A stretch of 64,000 nucleotides of DNA from Arctopsyche grandis (Eukaryota; Arthropoda; Insecta; Trichoptera; Hydropsychidae), in the NCBI RefSeq assembly GCF_051622035.1, contig NC_135364.1, forward strand, positions 22,037,001 to 22,101,000. The letters are read 5' to 3'. The notes below the pieces were generated by a model that was not told the origin of the DNA, did no database searches, and saw nothing but the letters and a program-made list of their open reading frames with translations. Shown here piece after piece: positions 46,490 through 58,359 of the stretch. A program made the position numbers and the translations under genes. The stretch's first letter is position 1. Every line of letters starts with the position of its first letter.

Positions 46490-47530
46490 ATTTCTAATTG
46501 GACTAACGCATGTAAATAAATCGATTGCCTTTTATACAATGACCCCGCAATCATTACACGCATTAAGTCAAAGTGGCACATCAACCGCAATTCGATAAAA
46601 AATAATCGATCAAAAAACATACATGCATTTAAAATGCGCTGCAAGTAAAACAATTTCCTTTAAAAACAAATTAAATATTATATATTTTTTAAATATATGT
46701 ACATATACTAAAAATCGTACATTTCCGGAACCAGAAGCATGCATATGTACATATGTATGTCCAACGAACCATAAGTTACGAAACACATGGGATGTTCGAG
46801 TTGAGACAATTGTCAATTTGTACTATTTATTAGAATAAAAAAATTATAATCTCATTTATTTCAAAACATATTAAATAATGATGACGTCGAGAGATGAAGG
46901 TCAGCTTTTGACGTCACAGAAACGCTTCGTACAAAAGTCCAACAGGTATACCTTACCTAGAGAGGCACACGCACAAAGATACAAAAAGAAAAAAAAAACT
47001 GCCATAATCGCTCAAGAGAACGAATTAGTCCAAAGAAACGATAGATAATCACCGGTTGGTCGTAAAACAACGATGCGTCTCCAGAGCTAGTATTGCATCC
47101 AAAAACCATCGAACCAGTAAGTGGAAAACCGAACGCTTGGGTGGTTAAGAACGTAATGGAAGATGATGGGCGTGAAAGACCCAACAGTGATATTTAAGAA
47201 TTTTTCATTAGGCGCAATTTGCCAAAAAAATAAAAGCATGTTTCAAGACGATGATATAATATAATATTTCGTCCGGGTGGGGTTTCTAGCGAATAATGCC
47301 AAGTCCAACAATAAAATAAAATATGTGATTCGGTAACCTTCAAATATCATCTTTAATATGAAACAAAAATACACGTCGTACATAATTTCGATATAAAACG
47401 AAGAAAAACATTAAATGCATACCTATATCGTATTTTTGTCCTGTCATCATTCATCGCTGGTAAATGTTTCTTCACTCTTGAATATCTCAACAACAAAAAA
47501 ACGTTCTTTTAGACGCAATTGAATGATTTC
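46490..47530. other. Unassigned interval
   Basis: No recognised gene. It includes a 75-codon minus-strand frame (46957-47184) without family resemblance. Confidence 0.3.
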
Positions 47531-47535
47531 CTTAG

Positions 47536-48442
47536 CCCTTTGAATGCTTACCAACGCCGATCGGCATTTGACAACAAGTTCATGGGTCTGACAAACGCCG
47601 ATAGGCGTTATATTTTGAGCATTTTGAGAATGGTTTTTTTTATTTGCGGATTAACGACTAACATAGTAGCACGATTGCTCAATTTTTCATAAGAATTATG
47701 TTCTTGAATAAAAAGAAAAATGAGTAGTCATCTTATCATTTTGTTATCTGTGTGCTTTTTACTTTGTCTATATTTTTTAATCACTTCGAAATTCATACTT
47801 TTTCCACGCGTTTTTTGAAACGCAATGCTTTAACCAATAATTTTATGGTTTAACGTCTGACGTCTTTTCTGTTGAAAGCCCACCGCGCTGAAAATTTCGC
47901 CAACATTTCCAACTAGAATTATTTAGAAATCCAATAGATAGCAGGTATAAAATTGTAGCTGATCCAAACAAACCCCAGATACTACCGCCGAGATACACTA
48001 CCCTAGATAACCACCGCCGAGGATTTCGAGTTTTGTAAAGGTGTGCTTAGACTCGCTAATATATCTTGCAACAATATAAAATAAACAAAAGAAGTCTATT
48101 AATGAATGTATTTTTCCAAAACTAGTTCCATCTTCTTCATTGTCGTTAAAATGTAATGCTCACAATCTAAATGCCAAGCCACAATCTAAAATACTCAGCA
48201 GTTAGAGATTTCCATCAGGAAATTCTGCTATGTTTATATTTAAATTCAGAAATTCCGGTGTAAACCAGTCTTTATAAACATTAACACGGATTACACGACC
48301 CATGTTCAATGCATTTTTTTTTCAATGCTACCTTTAACGGTTTAACAGGTAGTATTCTTGTTTACTTTCTACATGCAAAATTTACAACGCCTATGGACTT
48401 GTCAGCAAAACGCCGACCACGTGTTGGTCAGCATTCAAAGGG
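47536..48442. mobile_element. piggyBac-like nonautonomous element
   Basis: The left end is ccctttgaatgcttaccaac after TTAG (47532-47535), a mutated TTAA. The right end is gcattcaaaggg before TTAA (48443-48446). Subterminal dyads cgccgatcggca and cgccgataggcg follow the left end. The inner sequence (tttcgagttttgtaaaggtg, ttccaactagaattattta, accggtttaca-like words) matches 34690-35000. No transposase remains. Confidence 0.7.
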
Positions 48443-49111
48443 TTAAAAACAATCGCATACAACGAAACGATAGATCAGTCTCAATCGGATATCTGTAAAC
48501 GCGCCAAGAGTATGAGCGCCAGCGAAATTTAATATTTATACTAAACAATAACAACAATTTGTAACCTAACTTCAATGATTGTATCCCAAGCGAAGCCGAG
48601 TATTTTCGCTAGTTTCAGAACAAAATTCAAGTCGCCATAAAACACATTCTCACCATAAATTCCAGGTTTAAAGAAGGTGGCAACAACAGTGCTAAGTGAC
48701 CAAACATTTTCCTCGAATCTTTGCTAATTGTACGGTAAAAAAAATCTGGCGATAAGGCCCACGATAAGGTCAAATTTCAATCTGTGATACGAGACACCTA
48801 CATATGTACATATATTAAACTGTTCAGATATGTACATAATATGTATTTGCCTAGCACTTAAGAATTGTTCGAGCGTACGATATCATTTTCAGTGATATAT
48901 TAAATTTAAAAGTAGAAACTAGACTAGCTATTTTCAGCGATGCGATATGTGTGGGTTGTTCGCATGCACGCGAAACACACCAATTATCATCCAAATACAA
49001 ATTATTAATATATGCTTATTAAATTGAATGAAATAAAAAAAAATGATAGGCCATTAAAATGGACGCCTTGAAGACGTTGCGTATAAATGAATAAATAAAG
49101 ATATATCCAAC

Positions 49112-49145
49112 CTTTCATTCTCATCCACGAACATGGTCACGCGAT
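49112..49145 (-). CDS. Candidate 34-bp start exon of an unidentified minus-strand gene
   Basis: On the minus strand TTCTTGTTGCAG is a strong acceptor. It is followed by 34 bases containing ATG and seven further codons (MFVDENE plus two bases), then AAAG-GTTGGA, an acceptable donor. Acceptor, ATG and donor within so short a span look like a real first coding exon. No downstream exon could be matched, so the protein is unknown. Confidence 0.25.
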
Positions 49146-49504
49146 CTGCAACAAGAAAAGTACTCATTAAGAAACAAATAAATTTTAAAACGGTATAAAT
49201 AACGCATCACAATACATTACAAATTATAAACAGACTCATTAAGCACGAGACAACGGGACGAAATTTCATCCGATCAAACCAAAACTGATCCTCAGTCCAA
49301 ATGTAACTAATCGACCTAAACTAAAAGAACATGCTAAAGGATCAAGAAATCGAATCAAAAGTTGAGAGGAAGTGGTATGAGAGCAATGCGAGCCGGTTCT
49401 CCTCGTTAACTTCCATCGCTGCAATCTTACTGCGACAACTTTCCACATGACTTTCATCTTAATGATGATGCATATTCCAAGCAGATTTATATTGTATTTT
49501 ATTT

Positions 49505-50195
49505 TACATAGATATATACCAGGAAGGCCTAACACGTAGACCCCAATGCGCCTAGACTGCTTCCTAGACAATTAATTACGTACATATGTACATACATTGC
49601 AGAATTTTTATTACATAAATCACTGCATTTCAAGAGGCCGAAGAAAACAAAATTAACAATTAATTAAATAATTATACAATTAACAATTAATTAATCCATA
49701 GAGACATCTATGGATTTAGACTTGTACATACATTACATATTGTCATAGAAGTAGAATGCATAGAATCGCTCTCAGCCTCCAAAAATGTTGATACAAAAAC
49801 TCTGCGCGGCAGAGTTTGTCAGCTGTTTGCTTTTGTTTGCTCAATTGTTCTCAGTTTTTTTCTCTCTTCTGACTTTCCGTCTCTCTCTTCGATGGCTCGC
49901 TTTTAGACGATACTTTTGTTAGCAATGACCATTTTATGCATTCTACTTCTATGCATATTGTACATAAATCAAATTAAGATATTTGTGACATAGCGAGTAG
50001 GGTGATTTTTTCCAATTTGATGGAGGAATCGTTTCAACAATGAAATCAGATAAATTGGCAAACTTTGATAAGAAACGATCGACTTGGAGTCACAAATATC
50101 CAAGTCTGACCAGCAGTATTACACATTAGCACGGGATCGAACCCGGTAACCTCTCGGTGATAAACATAAACGCAACCACCGAGCCATACTACTCG
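49505..50195 (-). repeat. SINE copy interrupted by a MITE
   Basis: The tail half (ataccaggaaggcctaac, catagagacatctatgg) is at 49515-49735. The central and tRNA halves (ggcaaactttgataagaaac, aagtctgaccagcagt, gggatcgaacccggtaacc) are at 50040-50190. A MITE with 8-bp TSD occupies 49744-49953 between them. Confidence 0.65.
49744..49953. mobile_element. 210-bp MITE with 8-bp TSD
   Basis: TIR catagaagtagaatgcata (left) and its inverse tatgcattctacttctatg (right). The flanks are CATATTGT on both sides (49736-49743 and 49954-49961). An 8-bp duplication fits hAT-type transposition. It contains a tctgcgcggcaga dyad and a pyrimidine-rich stretch. Confidence 0.8.
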
Positions 50196-50532
50196 ATGGT
50201 TGCGTTCTTTATATGTACATATATATGCATATAAAAAACGCAAACGTTAGCACAATTTTATATGTACATATATAAATAAAAATAGCATTATGATTGTGAA
50301 CAAAGTTTAAAAGAATAATTAATATGGATATGTAATAGATTTTAAAGGTCGAACGCTATGATTGCATGCTGACATACATAGTATTACAGCTAACCATTCA
50401 ATGACGATGCACTTTATGTGCCCAGTGTTTCTTATATGTATATTATTATTGTGATCAATTAGCCGGATTTACATATGCACGTATTGAAATCTGCGTAGCG
50501 GCTCTATCGACAGATGGTAAACCTAAACGAAA

Positions 50533-50539
<7 letters not shown>

Positions 50540-50628
<89 letters not shown>
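50540..50628. repeat. (TA)n microsatellite
   Basis: Nearly 90 bases of uninterrupted ta. Confidence 0.95.
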
Positions 50629-50631
<3 letters not shown>

Positions 50632-51184
50632 TTATATTCAACTAAAAAAAAAACCTATAGTTTTTATATCAGTTGTTTTATGTAAGATTTCCCTTCATTC
50701 GCACGGCCAGTCGTTATCATAGGAAGAGACAGACGTTTATTTTGGACATGCCCTTGGATGTTGACACTTCATTCATAAACCTCGATCTTTTAAGCAAAAC
50801 ATCCATTGAAATCTACACTAAATTTCATCTAACTTTTAAATATCAATTAAATGAAAAAATCGCCAACAAATGAATCAGTACTGACTTGGGCATATAATGA
50901 TGGCCTTTAAGTTTTGGAGTTCTTCTTTAATTTTTACTTTATTTAAATAGCAACTCCCACTGTCTGATAATTTTAGAAAGAATTCGCTATTTCAATACCT
51001 TATCATCAAAAAGGTTTGGCACGAACCATATCATTTATTTTTAAGCTACCAATTAGCATACTTTTCACGCATCCTCATTACACTGACTTACCTTCAATAA
51101 TAATGAACATGATTTTTACTAAAAAATATTCGATCCATCGGTACATTTGTCGATGAAAACTCTCAATGTGCAGACATAAATACT

Positions 51185-51400
51185 CGTACGGTACGACATG
51201 CCTAGGTGACTCCAGCTGTGAATGGGCGTATCCTATGTATTGTTAAGTCGTACGATTTTAACATTTCGACAAGTTTCTCCTACATTTATTCAAATATAGG
51301 ATCAAGGAAAAATATATCACCAAAAACACTCCAGGGGGTGAATTTTGGCCTGGCATAGATCAGGCATGCTAGCATATTTTTTTTCATATGCAAAAATCTT
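51185..51400 (+). repeat. Repeat family 'Z', most complete copy
   Basis: Joins the upstream half seen at 6165-6340 (ggtacgacatg, ccagctgtgaatgggcgtat) to the downstream half seen at 14940-15080 and 37175-37230 (atatcaccaaaaacactcca, ggtgaattttggcctggc). No ORF. Confidence 0.45.
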
Positions 51401-51589
51401 TCATTAAAAAGATTTTATTTAGCGAAACCAACATATAAATGGAGACTTTCACATATATTTTTGTACATTTATGCCATACTGCCACCCTAAATCGACACTA
51501 TGACTAACCGTGTACATATATACACACCCAAACACAAATGTAAGGTATACATATATTAATGATTACAAACCGCAAGCATATGTATGTTA

Positions 51590-51800
51590 ACAATCAACAA
51601 ATTCTAAAAGGATGCCGATTATATTGGACCCTTCACAACAATTATGTAAGTAAGCAGAACATGTTCGATCTGGATTTAATAATCATCCACATTTTGCCAG
51701 CAACGATAGACGTACTGGTAATCATTGAGAAATTTCATCCGGGATATGAACCCACGACCTCTCCACCGGATTTTCTATGTGCATATAAGAAACGATCAGC
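51590..51800 (-). repeat. Diverged SINE-like sequence
   Basis: gggatatgaacccacgacct looks like a B box on the minus strand and ttttgccagcaacg like the domain junction. The rest is too diverged to align by eye. Confidence 0.3.
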
Positions 51801-52490
51801 AAAATAAATCAATCAAACCAGTAATATCTAGTAATCTATAATAAGCACTCGATCAACAAACGCCGAGTAAACTGCATATAATACGAAAGGATCAAACTTA
51901 TCAATCGATAATCTATATTTCGCCACAATCGACGATAACCTATCACCACGGCGACCAATAAATAAATAAAACCACAAATAAAAATCGATCATACGGTGAC
52001 ATTTTAATGATTGTACAAAATCCACTTTCGTGATCGGTCACACCAGACTGAAAATTCAAGATCCGAGACGGTTCAAAATCCCGAATATAATTGTATGTGC
52101 GGAAAGTTCGGAAATTGTAATCGACCGAATCGAACGACCACCGTCTTCACCTACCTCAACCCATTCGCTGCCAGCCAGCGAGGCAAAATAAGAAGCGACG
52201 ACCGTGACCGTTGCAGAGTTCTCAACGTCGATGAAAGTTTGATGAACCCGATAGTATGTAGTACATAGAACTGAGGAAATCGCGATCCAAAAGTGTGACT
52301 CGAATCCACAAACGGCGTCGTCGCTCTTCAAAAGTTAATACCGAATCGATCAAAAAAAAAAAAAAATACAAATAAAATAAAATAAAGCGAATTGCACATT
52401 TTAATATAATATGTATGAGTGAACATACATACATATTTGAGCAAAAAATTAATCGCTCTCATAAAACCGATCAAGGACTTATCTGCAGCA

Positions 52491-52668
52491 ATGAGTGCTT
52501 ATCGTAACACATTGCCGATCAGAAGTGGGTGGAACTTTTTTTGGTAAGTGTAATAAAAACATATCAGCTCATTTACTTTTTTAATACGGAATTAGTTTGA
52601 AAAGTCGTTTCATTTTCAGGGTCAATTCAATTCGACTGTTTTCCATTTATCAGTTTTTGTCAACTTAA
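52491..52668 (+). CDS. Possible two-exon small ORF, 33 codons
   Basis: ATG at 52491 (context gcagcaATGA) opens MSAYRNTLPIRSGWNFFW. A consensus donor GTAAGT at 52544 and an acceptor TTTCATTTTCAG ending at 52619 define a 76-nt intron in frame. The second exon adds VNSIRLFSIYQFLST and a TAA. The protein is short, aromatic and possibly membrane-associated. I do not recognise it. The canonical splice pair may be chance in AT-rich DNA, or exon 1 may belong to a longer gene. Confidence 0.2.
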
Positions 52669-53209
52669 AATATATTAAAAATACATACATATGTACATAG
52701 AGCAATAAATTATTTTATAACATTTTTTGCAATATGAAGTAGCCCACCGATTAAATCGTTGTTTACCAGTAGATAAGGTTTAAATCTCGACCGGAATTGA
52801 ATAATCATTTTTGATTATTTTACGAAGAATTTATATGCCCCTTAGCGACACCTATGGTCTGGGCCGCCGAGAGGAATCCTGGGCCCTGGGAAAATAATTC
52901 CATAAAAAAAAAATCTTAGATATTTTTTTAATATGCAAAAACTGTGAGAAAATACCTATGTATATGTTAAATGCAATTTTTTGAAATAATCGAATAAGAA
53001 AGTATTATATAGCAGGTACGACGCAAAGAATGCGCGGATTGAAAAATAATAAACATTTAGCATTAAATAAATATATGTATTTGTATGTAAAATAATATTA
53101 AATATCAATATCGATCAGTCGAACGTCCTAACGTGGGGCCCCTCAAGTAGTCCGGGCCCTGAAACTTTAACCCCAGCTTCCCCCCTATCAACGGCCCTGC
53201 CTATGGTAT

Positions 53210-53470
53210 TAAACTTGTACATATGTATATAAATTTTGAAACCATAGTCAAATAGTGGTGACATAGTAGGTGGGTTTTGCCAATTTCAACAATGAAATCA
53301 GATAAGTTGGCAAACTCTGATAGGAAACGATCGCTAGTACCCAAGTCTGACCAGCATCACTATAGAAATACTCGGAATAAATTATTTTCAATTGAGGTCA
53401 ACCCAGGGCTTGAACTCGGGAACCTCTTGGTGTTTAGCATTAATGCAACCACCGAGTCGCACTGCTGGTA
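53210..53470 (-). repeat. SINE copy
   Basis: ggcaaactctgataggaaac, cccaagtctgaccagcatc, gggcttgaactcgggaacc (B box on the minus strand) and gcaaccaccgagtc. The tail toward 53210 is degenerate. Confidence 0.6.
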
Positions 53471-53639
53471 AGATCTGGGTAGTTATTAAAAACCAGATGG
53501 ACCGTCTCCTGTTAGAATTTTCCGATTTATCTAGCTTAATTGTTGTGACGAATCCAAAAAAAATCAACACCCTCCCCTTCAGTTTACCGAAAATTCATCA
53601 CATATCGAATTTGTTAATTTAATTTAATTTGATTTTATC

Positions 53640-54025
53640 TTTAATTTATACCAGGAAGGTCTAACAGGTAACGCCAATGCGCATTCCTGGTCAGAAACAT
53701 TGTACATTTGACACAAATATTATTATCATTATACAAAGTACATAAATACATATCAATTATTATCCACAGAGACGTCTATGGTCAAATTTGCAGCATTTTA
53801 AACAATTAATTAAATACATATGAATTAACATCCACAGAGACATTTATATAGAGAGGTTGCCAATTTGTTTGGAACCGTTTCAATGAAAATCAGATAAATT
53901 GGCAAACTCTGATAGAAAACGATCGACCTGGAGTCACAAATCCAAGGTCTGGCCAGCAGAAACCAGTGGGATTTGAACCCGTGACCACTCTGGTCAAAGC
54001 ATTATATGCTAACCACTAGACTATT
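53640..54025 (-). repeat. SINE copy, near full length
   Basis: Tail ataccaggaaggtc and gcgcattcctggt at 53650-53695, catccacagagac words, the central block ggcaaactctgatagaaaac, then ggatttgaacccgtgaccac (B box) and tatgctaaccactagac (A box) on the minus strand. Best copy for defining the family together with 3921-4312. Confidence 0.75.
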
Positions 54026-54107
54026 TATTGATATCTATCAAAATAAAATATGCTTACCTACGTACATTGTAAGTGAGTAGAATGTGCTTCTCGCAAATTC
54101 ATCTCAG

Positions 54108-54485
54108 ATATGTATCTGGGGGGTCTACCTCACGGGCCCGAATGTGAAACGCCCGAAAACGCAAATATCGAAAGATCTTAAGTCGAAAGATAAAAAAAGA
54201 GTGCATGGTAAACGGTACATACTCACTTAATTTGCGCGAGCAGGATACAACAGGAACAAGAGGAACAGGCTTTTCCTCCCGTATTCTGCGCGCGCACATT
54301 AATACGGGAGGAAAAGCCTGTTCCTCTTGTTCCTGTTGTATCCTGCTCGCGCAAATTGAGTAAGTATGTACCGTTTACCATGCACCCTTTTTTTGATCTT
54401 TCGACTTAAGATCTTTCAATTTTCGATCTTTGCGTTTTCGGGCGTTTCACATTCGGGCCCGTGACGGAGACCGGTATCTAGGTAC
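54108..54485. mobile_element. Large near-perfect palindrome (foldback element)
   Basis: Arms of about 180 bp: cacgggcccgaatgtgaaac at 54132 is inverted at about 54443-54462. Likewise gtaaacggtacatact, gcgagcaggatacaacagga and ggcttttcctcccgtatt are mirrored around a centre near 54295. Parts match 56070-56290. No ORF. Confidence 0.75.
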
Positions 54486-54699
54486 ATACATAAAAAATTT
54501 TGTTTGTTGATTGTACCACTTTGTCCATAGATGACGCTATTGTTTGGGACTTACATGTGTACAAAAATATGACCATAGGTGTCACCTTGGGGGCAACTTG
54601 TCACGGTACCTATGGTAAAAATGTATATATATATATATAATAAAATATACATATACATGTGTACTTCAATTGACTTTATGCAGTGTTAATTAATCCCCC

Positions 54700-55940
54700 C
54701 AATAGAGTTGATCTGCCACTACATATACATGAATGTATATGCACTTGCATGTATGTAGTTGCAACGATGCACTCGTCCGGCAAATGAAAGTTCATTGCTT
54801 GCAAACGTAAACGTTTCGTTTAGCTGCGGAAAAACTTTTTCTTTTTGAACAGTTATATGTGCGAAATTTTTTGATGATTCACTTTTCAGAATCATATTCC
54901 GAATCCGATTGAGCATGAATTGAATTCACAGTGATTCAAACAGTAGATGAAAAATGAAGCACTGCCTAAGCTAATCTTCAAATTCATATGTATGTAGGCG
55001 CAACCCACGCACTTGCCATATACACAAAACTTTAAAAATAAAGAAAGAGGTCTATTGACGGGTATATTTGCAAATGGAAAAAAAAATAGTGACTGTTTAT
55101 GTTTGAATAATACTAAATTCTAAAGATATTTTTTCAACATTTGAACCCGAGCTTGCAATATTATGAAAATTCACATTTTGTGAAAAATGAGGAAATACTG
55201 CTAAATAAATAATGAAAAAGCAAAGACGTCACGGATAATACGCGCGAAGGTTGCTTTATAATTATAACGGAGAGATATCAATGTTTTGTCTGCCGAAAGG
55301 AATTTTTAGACTTACAAAAGTGCGATAATGATAATTACAAGCGAAAAACAGGCAGACGTCTGCGAATGATAACTAAAATTATAAGATTATTTTCAGAAGC
55401 TTGCGAAATTCGAGAATACATTACATGCGGAATACGCCAATGCGACGTCACAGTACTGAATCCCGACACGGTTTCAGCAAATTATTCAAAAGAATTTTAC
55501 ATAAAAACAACTTCAGACTATACAGTATATTTAGTACACCATTTTATACATAAAAAAAAAAACTACAGGAAGATAAAACGGATGTACGAGTTTTGGATAC
55601 AAATTGATCGGTTTTCTACCTGAGAGCCGAAACGAGTATTCATTCTCTTCATTTTAAAAATGATTCACCATGTCAAAACAAAATGCTGCTGATAGTATTA
55701 TTTTACAATATAAATCATAAGGTCAAAGTCGTCGAAATCTTTCCAGTACAATAAATTCTAAGAAAGTGATTATATGCACATTGATTTATACCTGCAGCCA
55801 TATATGACACATTATACTCAATTTGATATATCAGATAATACCAGGGCTGTGGAGTCGGAGCATTTCAAGCGGAGTTGTAAAACATCAACTGACTCCGACT
55901 ATTTTTCTTTTCTTTATTACGGTATGTGTCAAACCGGTAA
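54700..55940. other. Unassigned interval
   Basis: Only isolated short ORFs. No recognised gene, RNA or terminal repeat. Confidence 0.35.
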
Positions 55941-55944
55941 CTGT

Positions 55945-56290
55945 CACCGCATCGAAAGGTCGAAAATCGAAAATGTTCATTTACCATGAATACATATGAA
56001 AAGCGGGTGATATATATAATATATCAGTGGCGTGCGGTAAAAATCTCTCTCCCCCCGTCGTACAGGCTCACTTAATTTGCGCGAGCAGGATCCAAGAGGA
56101 ACAGGCTTTTCCTCCCGTATCCTGCCCGCGCACATTAAGCAAGGCTGTACGGCAAAAAGAGAGATAATTTCACCGCATGCCACTGATATATATCGTATAT
56201 ACATAGTACCGTTTACCATGCATACATTCTTTTTGATCTTTCGATTTTCGATCTTTGCTTTTTCGATCTTTCGATGCCGTGATTTAGACC
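55945..56290. repeat. Foldback relative with a hAT MITE in the middle
   Basis: Left part cgcatcgaaaggtcgaaaat and right part gatctttcgatgccgtg are inverted relatives, and taccgtttaccatgca matches the 54.1-kb palindrome arm. The centre is the hAT MITE at 56025-56185. Confidence 0.5.
56025..56185. mobile_element. hAT MITE, second copy
   Basis: CAGTGGCGTGCGGT at the left and ACCGCATGCCACTG at the right. Same length class (161 bp) as 36873-37032. The flanks taatatat and atatatat agree at 6 of 8 positions. The interior tttgcgcgagcaggat is shared with the 54.1-kb palindrome. Confidence 0.7.
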
Positions 56291-56314
56291 CGTGTCAAAC
56301 ATGTAGTCAACTAT

Positions 56315-56466
56315 GTAGAATGTTTTTTCAATGCTACCTGGAAAAGCTTAGCGGGTAGTATTCTTGTTTATTTTTTACATACTCAAAATACAACGCCCAT
56401 CGGCGTATTTCACACTCATGGACTTGTTGGCAAAACGCCAATCGGCGTTGGTCAGCCTTCAAAGGG
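56315..56466. mobile_element. Right-end fragment of the piggyBac-like family
   Basis: Contains gcgggtagtattcttgttta, acgcccatcggcgtattt, aaacgccaatcggcgttggt and agccttcaaaggg before TTAA (56467-56470). It matches the right end of 47536-48442. The left end is absent. Confidence 0.6.
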
Positions 56467-56479
56467 TTAAACATTCATT

Positions 56480-57690
56480 TCACACTTACTCAAACACTAC
56501 ATCATAAAAGGAATTATTGTAAAAGCAGACTTCAAACAACTACAGATTGAAATGAAAACAGTACCATAAAAAAATGACCATATAAGTATTTCACACACTA
56601 AATGTGTATGTAGTTTCAAAACAGTACAAAATCACATCCGGATTTTTTCTTCACCAACTTAAACGTCTTGCAAAACGTTCTAATGGTACATTCAAGGATT
56701 TTTATACATGGAAAAACTTCGTATAACTTTTTCAATGTAAAGAAAATGTCCAGCGAAAAAACAATTCGAAGAAATATGTAATACGTACTGCTTATTTTCC
56801 AACCAAGCTCGACCGACACAAAACTTACAATGCGAAGGAAAGACCACGTAAGTGGTTACATTTACATCGAATAAAAAAATTACGCACGTGGCCCAATGAC
56901 GTCAGCAGATGAGTAACCCACAATATGTATATTGCAATCGCCTCATTTGAAAGACATCACAGAGGATATTCCGATGATGGTCACAATGACGATCGGGGTC
57001 AAGCGATGGTGACGTCGCAGAATCCGCCAGTCGCTGCGACACCGAACGGGTTAAAATGTTGATTAAGGTCACCGACAACGACACGCTAACCCTTAAACCT
57101 GAGGGGGTTAACTAACTCCGCGTCGCTTCCTGACCTTAACTAACTGAACTAACCAACGCAAGTCGACTCACCATCGCACCCAAAGCCCGACTCTCGGGAT
57201 CGATACCATCATTTCGATGACCCGGTTATAAAAATAATCGGAAGGCAATGAACGTCTGCATTTTGCGTATGTATTTATATTGCCGACAATAAAACCGTGG
57301 CCGGCTTGATCGATACGTCCATTAGCCATAAAGAAAATATATAATTTCCCCTTTTTTTTGTGCCGCCATGGTGAAAGTTTGAAGGTGGTCGTTACATAGA
57401 AACGTCGCATTATTATTTTTTAAATACATATGTATAATACTTCCTTATGTCCAGAACAATAATATAAGCAACGTGTAAGAATGGTGAACCGATTATTCCC
57501 CACATTTTAGTATTTTCTGTTGGTTTTATTTTGATTTAATACTAGTGTTGTGCCCGTTGATGTTTGAACGAGTGGTTTTTGGAAAGAAATTGATACATGA
57601 ATCTTACCCGAGGCTATTGTCGCTGACTGTTTCAGCATGCGCAGTCCTTACTGTCAATTCGTATATATGTATGTATCTACATTATTTATT
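56480..57690. other. Unassigned interval
   Basis: No gene recognised. 57000-57200 is more GC-balanced but has no spliceable frame. Confidence 0.3.
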
Positions 57691-57692
57691 AT

Positions 57693-57875
57693 TTAGCCAG
57701 CAGCATGGCTCTAAGCACCGAGTGGCCGCAGGTTCGATCCCGTGATCTGACTGCGATCGACTCCAAATCGATCGTTTCCTATCAGAGTTTGCCAATTTAT
57801 CTGATTTCATTGTTGAAGCGGTTCCTCCATCAAATTGAAAAAAAAAAATCTTACCCACTACGTCACCACTATTTG
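57693..57875 (+). repeat. SINE copy (tRNA and central domains)
   Basis: Starts tagccagcagcatggctcta, then gcaggttcgatcccgtg (good B box), the central block gatcgtttcctatcagagtt and gccaatttatctgatttcat. The 3' tail is lost. Confidence 0.65.
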
Positions 57876-57962
57876 AATATAATTAAAAGAAATATCTATA
57901 ACATAGATGTATCGCTAATTTTCTTATATATATAGTATTTGTATTACGCTTATATGTCTGGT

Positions 57963-58354
57963 CACAGTGACGCGTTAGAGCAGAGCATCGCAAACTGGTG
58001 GCCGCGGCCCTTTTAGTACCGTACGCATTAATTTTATCTAACGCGTGCGAGCGAGATCGCATGTGAGGGGGAAAACCGATGCCGGTTAACGTTTTATCAC
58101 TAGAGCCCGGAATCTGAAGGGGCTGTTTATTGTTCAAAGATTTTAAATGCATTGTTAAAGGTTTGCCGAACCTTTTTTACAATGGAACAATAGGCGGCAC
58201 GTTTCCGGCCCCTTCAGATTCCGACCTCTATTTATCACCTATGTATGTAGGGACTAGCTAGCGACTGCCGATAAAGTACGTCGTACACAACGTGTTCCGC
58301 GAATAAGAAAAGGTTGTGTGGCTCTGCGTTAGAGTATTCTTTAATGTCACTGTG
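57963..58354. mobile_element. Possible hAT-like nonautonomous element
   Basis: Outer inverted ends cacagtgac/gtcactgtg, then an inner gttagagcagagc/gctctgcgttagag pair. cagagcatcgcaaactggtg near the left resembles a hAT terminus. An internal hairpin pairs cggaatctgaaggggc (about 58110) with gccccttcagattccg (about 58209). No clear TSD. Confidence 0.4.
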
Positions 58355-58359
58355 GCTAG

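Noticed and set aside
46957-47184. 75-codon minus-strand ORF as an exon of the 49.1-kb candidate gene
   Set aside because: No acceptor in the needed phase and no homology.
57693-57760. True tRNA gene
   Set aside because: B box is good but the cloverleaf is not closed and the sequence continues into the SINE core. It is a SINE head.
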